In this document: in pieces, positions 1 to 9,250 of the stretch | Position numbering within the stretch: position 1 is the first letter of the stretch | How the letters are laid out: each line of letters starts with the position of its first letter | Assembly: GCF_900115715.1 (NCBI RefSeq) | Contig: NZ_FOXM01000005.1 | Coordinates: forward strand, 248,001-312,000 | Direction of reading: 5' to 3' | DNA from: Geopseudomonas sagittaria | GTDB taxonomy: Bacteria; Pseudomonadota; Gammaproteobacteria; Pseudomonadales; Pseudomonadaceae | Length of the DNA: 64,000 bases | Position numbers and translations under genes: made by a program | Notes under the pieces: generated by a model | Databases searched by the model: none | Told to the model about the DNA's origin: nothing | What the model saw: the letters and a program-made list of their open reading frames with translations, nothing else

Positions 1-716
1 TGAGTGATGTTTGGGCTGGAACGGGGCGGGCAGCTGTTTCAAAGATATTTGTTATTATATTTCTGGTTTTTACTTTTCTTACTCTTAGCAAGACTACTAT
101 TATTGCTGTATTTGCGGCGATGCTCTTTAGTGGCGTCCCCCTATTCAGACGCTTAGGTTTGATTAGAAGTTCGGTTTTGGTTGTTTTCGCCTTGGTTGTG
201 GCTTTTGTGTTCTTCTTTTTTGCATGGGATAAAATTTACTCGAAACTAAGTGATCCTGCATCTTTTGAGACATTTTCAAGTAGGCTTCTGTTGTGGGAGC
301 AAATATTAAATTCGCTCAGTGGGTGGGATGCTTTTTTTGGCTTTGGATTTAATTCGTCTGTCGTCGTTTCCAAAGCTGCGGGGCTTCACGTGTTTGGCAC
401 CGAATCGTTTGGTCAGGCGCATAACGCCTTTGTTGAGGGAGTTGTTAATACAGGGATGATTGGTGTCATTTTGTTGTTTTATTCGCTTTTTGTTGCTTTC
501 CTTGGGCTTACATGGAGAGTGAATTTTGGTGTTGGTAATAAAGCTTTAGCAGAGGTAAGGTTGTTTTATTTGGTTGTTTTTTTATTGGTCGTTAGATCTA
601 TTTCTGAAGGGTCGTTTGCTCAGCCTGGAACGATTGATTCTGTTGTTTATTTTTATATTGTTATTTTTTTCTCTGTTATGGATGGGGGGCGCCGGCTTAG
701 GCTGAAAGTTGCGTAG
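1..716 (+). CDS. O-antigen polymerase/ligase family membrane protein, C-terminal part
   Basis: The reading frame is open from the left edge of the window (in-frame codons from base 3) to the TAG at 714-716, so the N-terminus is missing. The visible protein is very hydrophobic, with several membrane segments. It has a SKTT stretch and a periplasmic-loop-like AHNAFVEGVVNTGMIG segment, which matches the H-N...G-hhG pattern of Wzy_C proteins (O-antigen ligases and polymerases). It heads the glycosyltransferase genes that follow and probably polymerises or ligates the polysaccharide in the inner membrane. The DNA is A+T-rich compared with the rest of the window, as is common for transferred O-antigen loci. 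Whether it is Wzy or WaaL cannot be decided from the fragment. Confidence 0.75.
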   Translation, partial: SDVWAGTGRAAVSKIFVIIFLVFTFLTLSKTTIIAVFAAMLFSGVPLFRRLGLIRSSVLVVFALVVAFVFFFFAWDKIYSKLSDPASFETFSSRLLLWEQILNSLSGWDAFFGFGFNSSVVVSKAAGLHVFGTESFGQAHNAFVEGVVNTGMIGVILLFYSLFVAFLGLTWRVNFGVGNKALAEVRLFYLVVFLLVVRSISEGSFAQPGTIDSVVYFYIVIFFSVMDGGRRLRLKVA

Positions 717-815
717 CAGGCTCGTTTTGCTGTGGTTGTTTTTTTTGTTTTTTTGATTTCAGTCGGCCCTGTTTTTTCTGGGTTTAAAATACATGTCAAT
801 CTTTGGTGTTTTGCT

Positions 816-2027
816 ATGAGAATACTTTTGGCGCACAAGTATCATTATTTGAAAGGTGGTGCTGAGGTTTTTTATTTTGAGGTTGCAAATGTGCTAAAAA
901 AACACGGTCATTGCGTGGCTTTTTTTAGCACAATGAATTCGGAGAATGTTGACACGGGTGATCCACTTTTTGAAGTTGAAGGGCCAAGCTATGCTGAAGG
1001 TAACATTTTTTCAAGGGTAATTGGCTCCAGGGATATTTTTCACTCGAAAAAAAACAAGCAGGCCATGCTTGATGCTATTGATGATTTTAAGCCTGATTTG
1101 ATACATGCGTTTGCTATTCATGTGCACTTGACACCTTCAATTCTTGAAGCAGCAAAAGAGCGCAATATCCCTGTTGTGATGTCGTGTAATGATTATAAAC
1201 ATATTTGTCCTAATTATAAGATTTATGACGGCTCGGCCGTGTGCGAGGCCTGCAAAGGCGGTAAATTCTATCAGGCTGCAGTGAAAAAGTGTTGTAAGGG
1301 CTCTTTAATATATAGTACAGCGTCCGCTATTGAAGCCTATGTGCATGAGCGTCACAAGGTTTATGACAGGCTGGTTGATAAGTATCTGTTTGCAAGTGAT
1401 TTCATGCTGCGCAAAACACAGGATTTTTGGCGCGATAAAAAAATTAACTATGGAGTTTTGAAGAATCCCTTTGATGCTTCTGAATATGAAGTTCATCTGC
1501 GAGGGGATTATGCTCTCTATTTTGGAAGGGTCATCGAAGAAAAAGGGGTGGACCGTATCATAGCGGCTGCTGAGTTGATTCCTATTCCCTTGAAAATAGT
1601 TGGTGATGGACCTGATTTAGAGAAGCTGAAGCGCGTGGTAACAGATAAGAATCTCGTGAATGTCGAATTTTTAGGAGCTGTGTGGGGCGCAGAGTTGAAG
1701 GAGGTTCTTTATGGGGCGCGATTTGTAATTGTTCCCTCTCTGTGGCATGAGAACTTTCCTTATGTGGTTTTCCAATCATTTGCTGCCGGCAAGCCTGTTG
1801 TAGGGTCCAGGCGTGGCGGAATACCCGAGCTGGTTTCTGGCGATAGAGGGATTCTGTTTGATCCAGACAATATTGCTGAGCTAGCCTCATGTATGGAAGC
1901 ACTCTGGCGATCTCCTGAAAAAAGCGCTGAAATGGGGAGGCTTGCGCGTGATTATGTTGAGAGTGAGTTTTCAAGCGATGTCTTTTATTCGTCACTAATG
2001 TCTAGCTACCTGAGTGTCATGAGATGA
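816..2027 (+). CDS. GT4-like family glycosyltransferase
   Basis: A 403-residue protein starting MRILLAHKYH. An upstream in-frame GTG at 732 would add 28 hydrophobic residues that do not fit the family, so the ATG at 816 is preferred. The N-terminal half has the KGGAE glycine loop typical of GT4 enzymes. A cysteine-rich insert (C124, C131, C143, C146, C159, C160) follows, as in one GT4 subgroup. The C-terminal half has GRVIEEKGVD, VGDGP and the donor-site loop HENFPYVVFQ. The usual EX7E motif here reads E312-x7-Q320, so the second glutamate is replaced. It is presumably cytoplasmic and membrane-associated, adding a sugar to the lipid-linked repeat unit. Its stop overlaps the next start (ATGA at 2024). 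The donor and acceptor are unknown. Confidence 0.85.
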   Translation: MRILLAHKYHYLKGGAEVFYFEVANVLKKHGHCVAFFSTMNSENVDTGDPLFEVEGPSYAEGNIFSRVIGSRDIFHSKKNKQAMLDAIDDFKPDLIHAFAIHVHLTPSILEAAKERNIPVVMSCNDYKHICPNYKIYDGSAVCEACKGGKFYQAAVKKCCKGSLIYSTASAIEAYVHERHKVYDRLVDKYLFASDFMLRKTQDFWRDKKINYGVLKNPFDASEYEVHLRGDYALYFGRVIEEKGVDRIIAAAELIPIPLKIVGDGPDLEKLKRVVTDKNLVNVEFLGAVWGAELKEVLYGARFVIVPSLWHENFPYVVFQSFAAGKPVVGSRRGGIPELVSGDRGILFDPDNIAELASCMEALWRSPEKSAEMGRLARDYVESEFSSDVFYSSLMSSYLSVMR

Positions 2028-2941
2028 AGGTTCTGGTAATTGGTGGCTATGGTTTTATAGGCTCTCATGTTTCGGAGGAGCTGATTCGGCGGGGGCACTA
2101 TGTGCGCGTTTATGCTCGGCGTCCGCCTTTATTTAAGACCAGCGCTGAGTGGTTTTTTGGGGACTTTCATGATAGTGCTAAGTTGGCAGAGTCTCTGGTG
2201 GGTATTGATGTTGTCGTTCATAGCCTTAGTTCGACAGTGCCAGCCACGAGTGCCTCGGATCCGGTTTCTGATATTCAGAAGAATCTGGTTGGGACGGTTG
2301 TTCTTCTGCAATTAATGAAAGAGGTTGGTGTTGGTCGTCTGATATACCTATCCTCAGGAGGTACTGTCTATGGAAACCCCTTGGTCAGTCCTGTTGTTGA
2401 AAGTCACCCCTTGAATCCAATTTCCAGTTATGGAGCTGTGAAGGTTGCGATAGAAAAATTCATAGGAGTATCTCAGCACAGTTGGGGTGTGGTTCCTATA
2501 ATCTTTCGGCCTTCTAATCCTTATGGGGAGAGGCAGGGGCATGGTGGAGTACAAGGGCTCATATCTACAATATTAAGCAATGCCCTTCGTGCGGAGCCGA
2601 CATGTATATATGGCGATGGGTCTAGCGTCCGGGATTATATATATGTCAAGGATCTGGCAGTGTTGATAGCTAATTCAGTTGAGGTGGGCGGGGAGGGAAT
2701 TTATAATGCTGGTTCTGGGCGTGGTTTTAGTGTGGGTGAAATAATAAGTGTTATTAAAAAGGTCACTGGGCTTCCCGTTCCTGCTAAATATTTGCCAGCT
2801 CGAGATTTTGATGTCAAGGAAGTTGTTCTTGAAAGTGGCTCTGCGATGAGTGCTTTTGGTTGGAGGCCTACTACTTCCTTGGAGCATGGTGTCAAGTGTC
2901 ATTTTGAATGGTTGAAACGTTTTAAGAGTGATGCTTTTTGA
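2024..2941 (+). CDS. NAD-dependent epimerase/dehydratase (GalE-like, extended SDR)
   Basis: A 305-residue protein with the extended short-chain dehydrogenase layout: an N-terminal nucleotide-binding GGYGFIGSH loop, a central SSGGTVYG serine segment, the catalytic YGAVK (YxxxK) pair, and RPSNPYG followed by GDGSSVRDYIYVKDLA in the sugar-nucleotide region. These fit UDP-glucose 4-epimerase-type enzymes that interconvert or dehydrate nucleotide sugars for polysaccharide assembly. It overlaps the upstream glycosyltransferase by four bases and so is translationally coupled to it. The exact substrate cannot be read from the sequence. The base composition is A+T-rich like its neighbours. Confidence 0.85.
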   Translation: MKVLVIGGYGFIGSHVSEELIRRGHYVRVYARRPPLFKTSAEWFFGDFHDSAKLAESLVGIDVVVHSLSSTVPATSASDPVSDIQKNLVGTVVLLQLMKEVGVGRLIYLSSGGTVYGNPLVSPVVESHPLNPISSYGAVKVAIEKFIGVSQHSWGVVPIIFRPSNPYGERQGHGGVQGLISTILSNALRAEPTCIYGDGSSVRDYIYVKDLAVLIANSVEVGGEGIYNAGSGRGFSVGEIISVIKKVTGLPVPAKYLPARDFDVKEVVLESGSAMSAFGWRPTTSLEHGVKCHFEWLKRFKSDAF

Positions 2942-3063
2942 GGGCGTCTTTGATTTCTTTTGAGTTGAGTGGTTTTTTGGTTTTTGTTTTTTTTGGCTTC
3001 GGGAAGTACTGGCAGTTTTATCGGTATGATGCAGTGGGCTGAGCGGTTTAGGAATGATATTGC

Positions 3064-4173
3064 ATGCAAAGAAAATTATCGGTTCTAGGTATTCGAGGCG
3101 TTCCTGCTCAGCATGGGGGATTTGAGACTTTTGCGGAAAAGCTTGCGCTTTATCTGGTGAGTAAGGGCTGGCAGGTAGATGTATACTGCCAAGAAGATGG
3201 TGTTGGGCGTATTAGTGAAAGCAATTGGATGGGGGTGCGGCGTATACATATCCCTGTTAATAGAGGGGGCGCTGGAGGTACTGTTCTTTTTGATTGGAAA
3301 GCCACCTGTCACGCTTTGTCGCAAGACGGTCTTTTCCTGACGCTTGGCTACAATACAGCATTTTTTAATTTGATGCAGCGTGTTAAGGGGCAGACTAATG
3401 TAATTAACATGGATGGCATCGAGTGGCGCCGTGACAAGTGGGGTCCTGTTGCAAGAGCTTGGTTTTGGCTGAATGAGCGAGCAGGTTGCTGGATCGGTAA
3501 CCATTTGGTTGCCGATCATCCCAAGATCAAGGAACATCTTGCAACGCGTGTCAATTCTGAAAAAATAACCATGATTCCGTATGGGGGGGATGAGGTTCTT
3601 TCTGCTGACGCCCAGTTGTTGACTCGTTATGGCGTTACGGCAGGAAATTATTCGATCATCATTGCCCGTCCTGAGCCAGAAAACTCATTCTTGGAAATGG
3701 TCCGGGCCTTCAGTCGGAGGCCTCGGAATCACAGGCTGGTTGTGCTCGGAAACTTCAAACCGGAAAGCAACAAATTCCATCGTCAAGTCATGGATGCTGC
3801 CAGTGACGAGGTGGTTTTTCCGGGTGCCATCTATGAGGCTGCTATAGTTCGTGCTCTGCGTTTTTATAGTCGGTTTTATCTGCATGGTCATCGTGTTGGC
3901 GGCACCAATCCGTCTCTGGTAGAAGCGTTGGGGGCGGGGTGTGGTGTCATTGCCCATGATAATCAGTTCAATCGCTGGGTAGCAGGCCCTGGTGCAGCTT
4001 ATTTCAAAGACGAGGCCGCATGCGCAACTATTTTCGATGATTTATTGATGGATGATCAAGCGGTCCTGGGAATGAAAGCTGCCAGTCGTAAACAATTCCA
4101 TGAGCGTTTTACCTGGGATCAGGTTTTGCGTGAGTATGAAGATCTACTGATCCATTGGTATCCAACTAAGTGA
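3064..4173 (+). CDS. DUF1972-type glycosyltransferase (rhamnosyltransferase-like)
   Basis: A 369-residue protein starting MQRKLSVLGIRGVPAQHGGF. The GIRGVPAQHGGFETFAE opening is characteristic of the DUF1972 glycosyltransferase group, several members of which transfer rhamnose. A GT4-like C-terminal half follows with HGHRVGGTNPSLVEALGAG, where the E of the donor-binding segment is kept. The rml genes for dTDP-rhamnose start 14 bases downstream, so dTDP-rhamnose is a sensible donor, but that is inference from position. The base composition starts to shift toward the G+C-rich remainder of the window within and just after this gene. Confidence 0.85.
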   Translation: MQRKLSVLGIRGVPAQHGGFETFAEKLALYLVSKGWQVDVYCQEDGVGRISESNWMGVRRIHIPVNRGGAGGTVLFDWKATCHALSQDGLFLTLGYNTAFFNLMQRVKGQTNVINMDGIEWRRDKWGPVARAWFWLNERAGCWIGNHLVADHPKIKEHLATRVNSEKITMIPYGGDEVLSADAQLLTRYGVTAGNYSIIIARPEPENSFLEMVRAFSRRPRNHRLVVLGNFKPESNKFHRQVMDAASDEVVFPGAIYEAAIVRALRFYSRFYLHGHRVGGTNPSLVEALGAGCGVIAHDNQFNRWVAGPGAAYFKDEAACATIFDDLLMDDQAVLGMKAASRKQFHERFTWDQVLREYEDLLIHWYPTK

Positions 4174-4186
4174 TTAAGAGCGCCTA

Positions 4187-5248
4187 ATGATGTCCCGTAT
4201 TCTTGTTACCGGCGGTGCCGGATTTATTGGTTCTGCGGTTGTGCGTCATTTAATTCGCAGCGAATCCCATGAAGTCGCAAATCTCGACAAGCTCACCTAC
4301 GCCGGCAATCTTGAATCATTGGCTTCCATTGCCGACTCGCCGCGCTACCGCTTCTACCAAGTGGATATCTGTGACGGAGTCGCGCTGGACAAAGTCTTCG
4401 CCGAGTTCCAGCCGACCGCGGTCATGCATCTTGCCGCCGAGTCCCATGTGGACCGTTCCATCGACGGCCCGGCCGAGTTCATTCAGACCAATATCGTTGG
4501 TACCTACACCCTGCTGGAGGCTGCGCGCCGTTACTGGAGTAGCCTTGAGCCCGAGGCCAAAGGTGCCTTCCGCTTCCACCATATCTCCACTGACGAGGTG
4601 TATGGCGACCTGGAGGACACGGACGATCTGTTCACCGAAACCACGCCCTACGCGCCTAGCTCGCCCTACTCGGCATCCAAGGCCAGTTCCGATCACCTGG
4701 TTCGCGCCTGGCAGCGTACCTATGGCCTGCCGACGTTGGTGACCAACTGCTCGAACAACTACGGGCCGTTCCATTTCCCGGAAAAGCTCATTCCGCACGT
4801 AATCCTCAAAGCGCTGGCCGGTAAGCCGCTGCCGGTGTACGGCGACGGTTCGCAGATCCGCGACTGGCTGTATGTCGAAGACCATGCCCGAGCTCTCGTC
4901 GAGGTGGTTACCAAGGGTGAGGTAGGCGAGACCTACAACATTGGTGGCCACAACGAGAAGCGCAACCTGGAAGTGGTGTATGCCATCTGCGACTTGCTGG
5001 ATGAGCTGGTACCCGCCGCCGACGGTCGTTCATATCGCGAGCTGATCACCTTCGTCAAAGATCGCCCGGGACACGACCGGCGTTATGCCATCGATGCCTC
5101 GAAGATCGAGCGTGAGTTGGGATGGGTACCGCAGGAAAGCTTCGAGAGCGGAATTCGCAAGACGGTGCAGTGGTATCTGGATAATCGCGAGTGGTGGCAG
5201 CGAGTTTTGAATGGTGATTATCGGTTGGGCCGTTTGGGCGAGGCCTGA
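4187..5248 (+). CDS. rmlB: dTDP-glucose 4,6-dehydratase
   Basis: A 353-residue protein, the usual RmlB length, converting dTDP-glucose to dTDP-4-keto-6-deoxyglucose. Motifs seen are the NAD loop [31 protein letters not shown], the catalytic [11 protein letters not shown] (YxxxK) and [17 protein letters not shown], all diagnostic of RmlB rather than generic GalE proteins. Two ATGs (4187 and 4190) are possible starts. It is the first of four rhamnose genes in the order B-A-C-D. The next gene is separated by about 125 bases that contain a repeat. Confidence 0.97.
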   Translation: MMSRILVTGGAGFIGSAVVRHLIRSESHEVANLDKLTYAGNLESLASIADSPRYRFYQVDICDGVALDKVFAEFQPTAVMHLAAESHVDRSIDGPAEFIQTNIVGTYTLLEAARRYWSSLEPEAKGAFRFHHISTDEVYGDLEDTDDLFTETTPYAPSSPYSASKASSDHLVRAWQRTYGLPTLVTNCSNNYGPFHFPEKLIPHVILKALAGKPLPVYGDGSQIRDWLYVEDHARALVEVVTKGEVGETYNIGGHNEKRNLEVVYAICDLLDELVPAADGRSYRELITFVKDRPGHDRRYAIDASKIERELGWVPQESFESGIRKTVQWYLDNREWWQRVLNGDYRLGRLGEA

Positions 5249-5256
5249 CAGCACTT

Positions 5257-5302
5257 GGAGCAAGAGCTTCGCCCCGAGGGCGGGCCTCCTACAAGGGCTG
5301 AA
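5257..5302. repeat. REP-like element between rmlB and rmlA
   Basis: This segment reads like the half-unit found at 45320, 46257 and 21671: an AGAGC(T/A)TCGCCCCGAGG core followed by CGGGCCTCCTACA. It is a degenerate copy of a dispersed palindromic repeat and lies in the only sizeable gap of the rml cluster. Confidence 0.6.
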
Positions 5303-5373
5303 ATACTGCATACAGCAGTGGTGTGCTCCAATTTCGGTTTGCGGTTTATCCCTGTTTTGAAGGTGGACTTTAC

Positions 5374-6252
5374 GTGAAAGGCATCATCCTCGCCGGCGGC
5401 TCCGGCACTCGTTTGCATCCGATCACCCGTGGGGTGTCCAAGCAGCTGCTGCCGATCTATGACAAGCCGATGATCTATTACCCGCTGTCGGTGCTGATGC
5501 TGGCCGGCATTCGCGAGGTGCTGATCATCTCCACTCCGGAAGATCTGCCCAACTTCCGCAAGCTGCTGGGTGATGGTTCAGAGTTCGGCATCGAGTTGAG
5601 TTATGCCGAGCAGCCATCGCCCGATGGCTTGGCCCAGGCCTTCCTGATCGGCGAAGAGTTCATCGGCGACAGCAGTGTCTGTCTGATCCTCGGCGACAAC
5701 ATCTTCTACGGTTATGGTTTCAGCTCGATGCTGCGCGAGGCGGCCAGCCGCGAGCAGGGCGCTACCGTGTTTGGCTATCACGTGTCAGATCCGGAGCGTT
5801 TCGGCGTGGTGGAGTTCGATGCCAGTGGCAAGGCGATTTCCATCGAGGAGAAACCCAAGGCGCCGAAGTCCAGCTATGCGGTGACCGGGCTGTACTTCTA
5901 CGACAACTCGGTAGTGGAGATCGCCAGGCAGGTGAAGCCGTCTCCGCGCGGCGAGCTGGAAATCACCGATGTGAACAATGCCTACCTGCAGCGTGGCGAT
6001 CTGCACGTGAGCCTGCTCGGCCGTGGCTTCGCCTGGCTGGATACCGGTACCCATGACTCGCTGATGGAGGCCAGCCACTTTGTGCATACCATCGAAGCCC
6101 GCCAGGGGCTGAAAGTAGCCTGCCTGGAAGAGATCGCCTATCACCAGGGCTGGCTGTCCGCGGAACAATTGGGCCGCCAGGCACAGGCGCTGAGCAAGAC
6201 CGGGTATGGCCAGTATCTGCAGCGTCTGCTGGTCCAGGAGGTTGTGCAGTGA
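5374..6252 (+). CDS. rmlA: glucose-1-phosphate thymidylyltransferase
   Basis: A 292-residue enzyme that makes dTDP-glucose from dTTP and glucose-1-phosphate, the first step of dTDP-L-rhamnose synthesis. The GTG start at 5374 is chosen because it directly precedes [15 protein letters not shown], the nucleotide-binding signature, and has an AGGTGG ribosome-binding site a few bases upstream. The longer frame from 5323 adds 17 unrelated residues. Other motifs are [29 protein letters not shown] and EEKP, with the length typical of RmlA. Its TGA overlaps the GTG start of rmlC. Confidence 0.96.
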   Translation: MKGIILAGGSGTRLHPITRGVSKQLLPIYDKPMIYYPLSVLMLAGIREVLIISTPEDLPNFRKLLGDGSEFGIELSYAEQPSPDGLAQAFLIGEEFIGDSSVCLILGDNIFYGYGFSSMLREAASREQGATVFGYHVSDPERFGVVEFDASGKAISIEEKPKAPKSSYAVTGLYFYDNSVVEIARQVKPSPRGELEITDVNNAYLQRGDLHVSLLGRGFAWLDTGTHDSLMEASHFVHTIEARQGLKVACLEEIAYHQGWLSAEQLGRQAQALSKTGYGQYLQRLLVQEVVQ

Positions 6253-6791
6253 AAGTGATCGAAACGGCGCTGCCCGGAGTGTTGATCGTCGAGCCCAGGG
6301 TGTTTGGCGATCACCGCGGTTTCTTCCTCGAGACCTTCCAGGTCGAGCGCTATCGCGAAATCGGGATCGGTCTGCCGTTCGTGCAGGACAATCACTCGCG
6401 CTCGCAGCGTGGCGTATTGCGTGGCCTGCATTTCCAGCGCACCCGCCCACAGGGCAAGCTGGTCAGTGTCAGTCGTGGCGCCGTGTATGACGTGGCGGTG
6501 GATATCAATCCGGACTCTCCGACCTGCGGCCAGTTTGTCGGTGTGGAACTGAATGATGAAAACCACCGCCAGCTGTGGGTGCCGCCGGGCTATGCCCATG
6601 GTTTCTGTGTGCTCAGTGAGGTCGCTGACTTCCAGTACAAGTGCACCGACCTGTACTTTCCGGAGGATGAGGGCGGCCTGCTGTGGAACGATCCGGAGGT
6701 GAACATTCCCTGGCCGGTCGCCACTCCGCAGCTTTCTGCCAAGGATCAGCAAAACCCGACCCTGCGCCAGTTGCTGGGCAGGGAGAGTTGA
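6249..6791 (+). CDS. rmlC: dTDP-4-dehydrorhamnose 3,5-epimerase
   Basis: A 180-residue cupin-fold epimerase with GTG start overlapping the rmlA stop (GTGA). It has the family signatures [32 protein letters not shown] with the catalytic histidine, and [15 protein letters not shown]. It acts third in the rhamnose pathway. The tight overlap with rmlA and the two-base gap to rmlD indicate one transcription unit. Confidence 0.96.
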   Translation: MKVIETALPGVLIVEPRVFGDHRGFFLETFQVERYREIGIGLPFVQDNHSRSQRGVLRGLHFQRTRPQGKLVSVSRGAVYDVAVDINPDSPTCGQFVGVELNDENHRQLWVPPGYAHGFCVLSEVADFQYKCTDLYFPEDEGGLLWNDPEVNIPWPVATPQLSAKDQQNPTLRQLLGRES

Positions 6792-6793
6792 TC

Positions 6794-7669
6794 ATGCGGG
6801 TTCTGATCGCCGGCGCTCACGGCCAGGTTGGGCATGAGTTGTTGCGTTTCGCACCGGATGGCTGCGAGGTTGTTGCGCTGGGCTCGGCAGAGCTGGATAT
6901 CACCAATGCGCAACAGGTGGCTAAGGTGGTCGAGCGACTGCGGCCGCAGTTGATCATCAATGCCGCGGCCTATACCGCTGTGGACAAAGCGGAGAGCGAA
7001 CCGGAGCGGGCCTGGGCGGTGAACCGCGATGGGATTGCCCACCTGGCTCAGACTGCCGAGCGGTTGGGTATTCCCATATTCCACATTTCCACCGACTACG
7101 TGTTTGCCGGCGATGCCAGCGAGCCGTACCGGGAAACCGACCCTACCGGTCCCACTGGGGTATACGGTGCCAGCAAGTTGGGCGGTGAGCTGGAGCTGGT
7201 GGCCAACTGCAGCGAGCACATCATTCTGCGCACCAGCTGGGTGTTCGGTGCCCACGGCAACAACTTCGTCAAGACCATGCTGCGCCTGGGGCGCGAGCGT
7301 GAGGAACTCGGTGTTGTGGCCGATCAACGCGGCTGCCCGACTTCGGCGGCGAGCATCGCCCGGGCGCTTTGGGCGCTGGCCGTGCAGTACCGTGAGCACG
7401 GCTCGCTACAATGGGGCTTGTACCATTTTAGCGGCACCCCGGCCTGTACCTGGCATGAGTTCGCCTTGGAGATTTTCCGTCAGGCGCATGCACTGAGCCT
7501 GCTGGAGCGAGTACCGCTCGTCAGAGCCATTTGTACTGCGGATTACCCGACGCCAGCGACTCGCCCGGCCTGGTCGGTGCTGGATTGCGCCAAACTGCGC
7601 GAAACCTTGGGCATTGCCCAAGCAGATTGGCGTGAGGAGTTGGCGCAGGTGCTGCGTGAGTTGGCTTGA
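6794..7669 (+). CDS. rmlD: dTDP-4-dehydrorhamnose reductase
   Basis: A 291-residue reductase completing dTDP-L-rhamnose. The start at ATG 6794 gives MRVLIAGAHGQVGHEL, the nucleotide-binding loop expected at the N-terminus. The longer in-frame extension to 6683 only re-reads rmlC. Further signatures are NAAAYTAVDKAE, HISTDYVFAG, YGASKLGGE (YxxxK) and RTSWVFG. It lies two bases after rmlC, with GGGAGAG upstream as ribosome-binding site. It is the last gene of the rml group, followed by a hairpin at 7772. Confidence 0.96.
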   Translation: MRVLIAGAHGQVGHELLRFAPDGCEVVALGSAELDITNAQQVAKVVERLRPQLIINAAAYTAVDKAESEPERAWAVNRDGIAHLAQTAERLGIPIFHISTDYVFAGDASEPYRETDPTGPTGVYGASKLGGELELVANCSEHIILRTSWVFGAHGNNFVKTMLRLGREREELGVVADQRGCPTSAASIARALWALAVQYREHGSLQWGLYHFSGTPACTWHEFALEIFRQAHALSLLERVPLVRAICTADYPTPATRPAWSVLDCAKLRETLGIAQADWREELAQVLRELA

Positions 7670-7771
7670 CGCTCCGCGATTAGAGCGCTTGGCCTCAGCT
7701 GTCGCGGGTGCCAGTAAGCTTCCCGTTACAATCCGCCCCCAGTCAGGGACCCTGTATCAGGCCGTCCCTAT

Positions 7772-7801
7772 GCGATGCCCGGTCGTTACGCCGGGCATCG
7801 C
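7772..7801 (+). terminator. Hairpin after the rml genes, possible terminator
   Basis: Two 11-base arms, GCGATGCCCGG and its exact complement, surround an 8-base loop and are followed by TGATTTTCC. The stem is strong but the T-run is short, and the next gene starts 12 bases later, so it may attenuate transcription rather than end it. Confidence 0.5.
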
Positions 7802-7813
7802 TGATTTTCCGAG

Positions 7814-9217
7814 ATGGAGCTGTCTGTCCTGATGTCTTTTTCTTCACGCTATCAGCCAACTTTCGCCGAGCGCTATCCGCTGACGATGCTGGCCGCCGTT
7901 GTCGATTTTCTGCTGGTCGTCGCGGCGGGGTATCTGGCTCATCTATGGCGTTTCGACTCGTTGACGTTGAATGGGCGTTACACCACAGCGACCTTTGTCT
8001 GTGCGCTGCTGGTTATGCTCAGCCTGCTGATGAGCGGGGTCTACGGCTCATGGCGTGGCAAGTCGTTTCTGCAGCAGCAGGGACGGGTCTGGCTAGGCTG
8101 GCTGGTGGCCATCGGCATCGCCCTCAGCGTTGCGTTCTTTCTCAAGATTTCGGAAAAGTACTCCCGTCAGTGGTTTGTCGGTCTGGTAGTGCTGGCTGGC
8201 TCGGCCAGTGCGTTGTTGCGTCTGGGAGCTTTCCTGGCTCTGCGCCGTTTGCGCTCGGCCGGGCGCAATCTGAAGAGCGTGTTGCTGGTCGGGAATGGCG
8301 GAGCGGCAGCACGTCAGTTGCATAATGGGCACTCACTAGGTGAGTTCGGTTTTCGCCTGGCGCAAACCCTGCCTTTTGCCCATGGCGAGCAGTGGCTGAC
8401 GCAGTTGGTGGCCAGTGTGGAGGAACAGGGAGCTCATGAGGTATGGCTGTGCCTGCCGTTGAGCGAGGGCAATGCCATTCGCTCGGTGCTGTACGCCTTG
8501 CGTCACCATACGGTGGCAGTGCGCTTCATTCCCGAGTGGGGTGATCTACCCTTGCTCAATCACAAGATCAGCAATATTGCCGGGTTGTATTCGCTGGATC
8601 TCAGCTGTAGTCCGATGGATGGACCGGCACGGGTCATCAAGCGCCTGGAGGACATGTTGGTCGGCGGGGTGATTTCCCTGCTGATTTTGCCGGTGTGTAT
8701 TGGCATCGCCCTGGCCATCAAGCTCTCCTCGCCGGGACCGGTGTTGTTCAAGCAGTACCGTACCGGCATCAATGGGCAGAAATTCAAGGTCTACAAGTTC
8801 CGCTCCATGGTGGTACACCAGGAGTCCCATGGCGAAGTGACCCAGGCCCAGCGTCAGGATCCACGCATCACGCGCGTTGGCGCTTTCCTGCGCAGGACCA
8901 GCCTCGATGAGCTGCCGCAGTTCTTCAATGTGCTGCAGGGACGCATGTCTATAGTCGGTCCGCGTCCCCATGCGCTGGCCCACAACGAGTACTACAAGGA
9001 TCTGGTCGAGTCCTACATGCAGCGCCACAAGGTCAAGCCGGGGATTACCGGCTGGGCACAGGTCAATGGCTACCGTGGCGAGACCGATACCTTGGACAAG
9101 ATGCAGAAGCGCGTCGAGCACGACCTTTGGTACATCGACAACTGGTCGCTGTGGCTGGATCTGAAGATCATCTTCCTGACCATCTTCAAGGGCTTTATTG
9201 GCAAGAATGCCTACTGA
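7814..9217 (+). CDS. Undecaprenyl-phosphate sugar phosphotransferase (WbaP/WcaJ type)
   Basis: A 467-residue polyisoprenyl-phosphate hexose-1-phosphate transferase that starts repeat-unit synthesis by loading a sugar-phosphate onto undecaprenyl phosphate at the inner membrane. The N-terminal third has about four membrane segments, followed by a Rossmann-like region ([15 protein letters not shown]). After one more membrane helix (about 290-310) comes the catalytic bacterial sugar transferase domain with [29 protein letters not shown] and [17 protein letters not shown]. The length and two-part layout fit the glucose-transferring group. The alternative start ATG 7832 (MSFSSRYQ) is equally plausible. 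Which sugar is transferred is not visible. Confidence 0.92.
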   Translation: MELSVLMSFSSRYQPTFAERYPLTMLAAVVDFLLVVAAGYLAHLWRFDSLTLNGRYTTATFVCALLVMLSLLMSGVYGSWRGKSFLQQQGRVWLGWLVAIGIALSVAFFLKISEKYSRQWFVGLVVLAGSASALLRLGAFLALRRLRSAGRNLKSVLLVGNGGAAARQLHNGHSLGEFGFRLAQTLPFAHGEQWLTQLVASVEEQGAHEVWLCLPLSEGNAIRSVLYALRHHTVAVRFIPEWGDLPLLNHKISNIAGLYSLDLSCSPMDGPARVIKRLEDMLVGGVISLLILPVCIGIALAIKLSSPGPVLFKQYRTGINGQKFKVYKFRSMVVHQESHGEVTQAQRQDPRITRVGAFLRRTSLDELPQFFNVLQGRMSIVGPRPHALAHNEYYKDLVESYMQRHKVKPGITGWAQVNGYRGETDTLDKMQKRVEHDLWYIDNWSLWLDLKIIFLTIFKGFIGKNAY

Positions 9218-9250
9218 GTCGTGTGTTTCCGGGATTGCTGAGGTTCGGCC

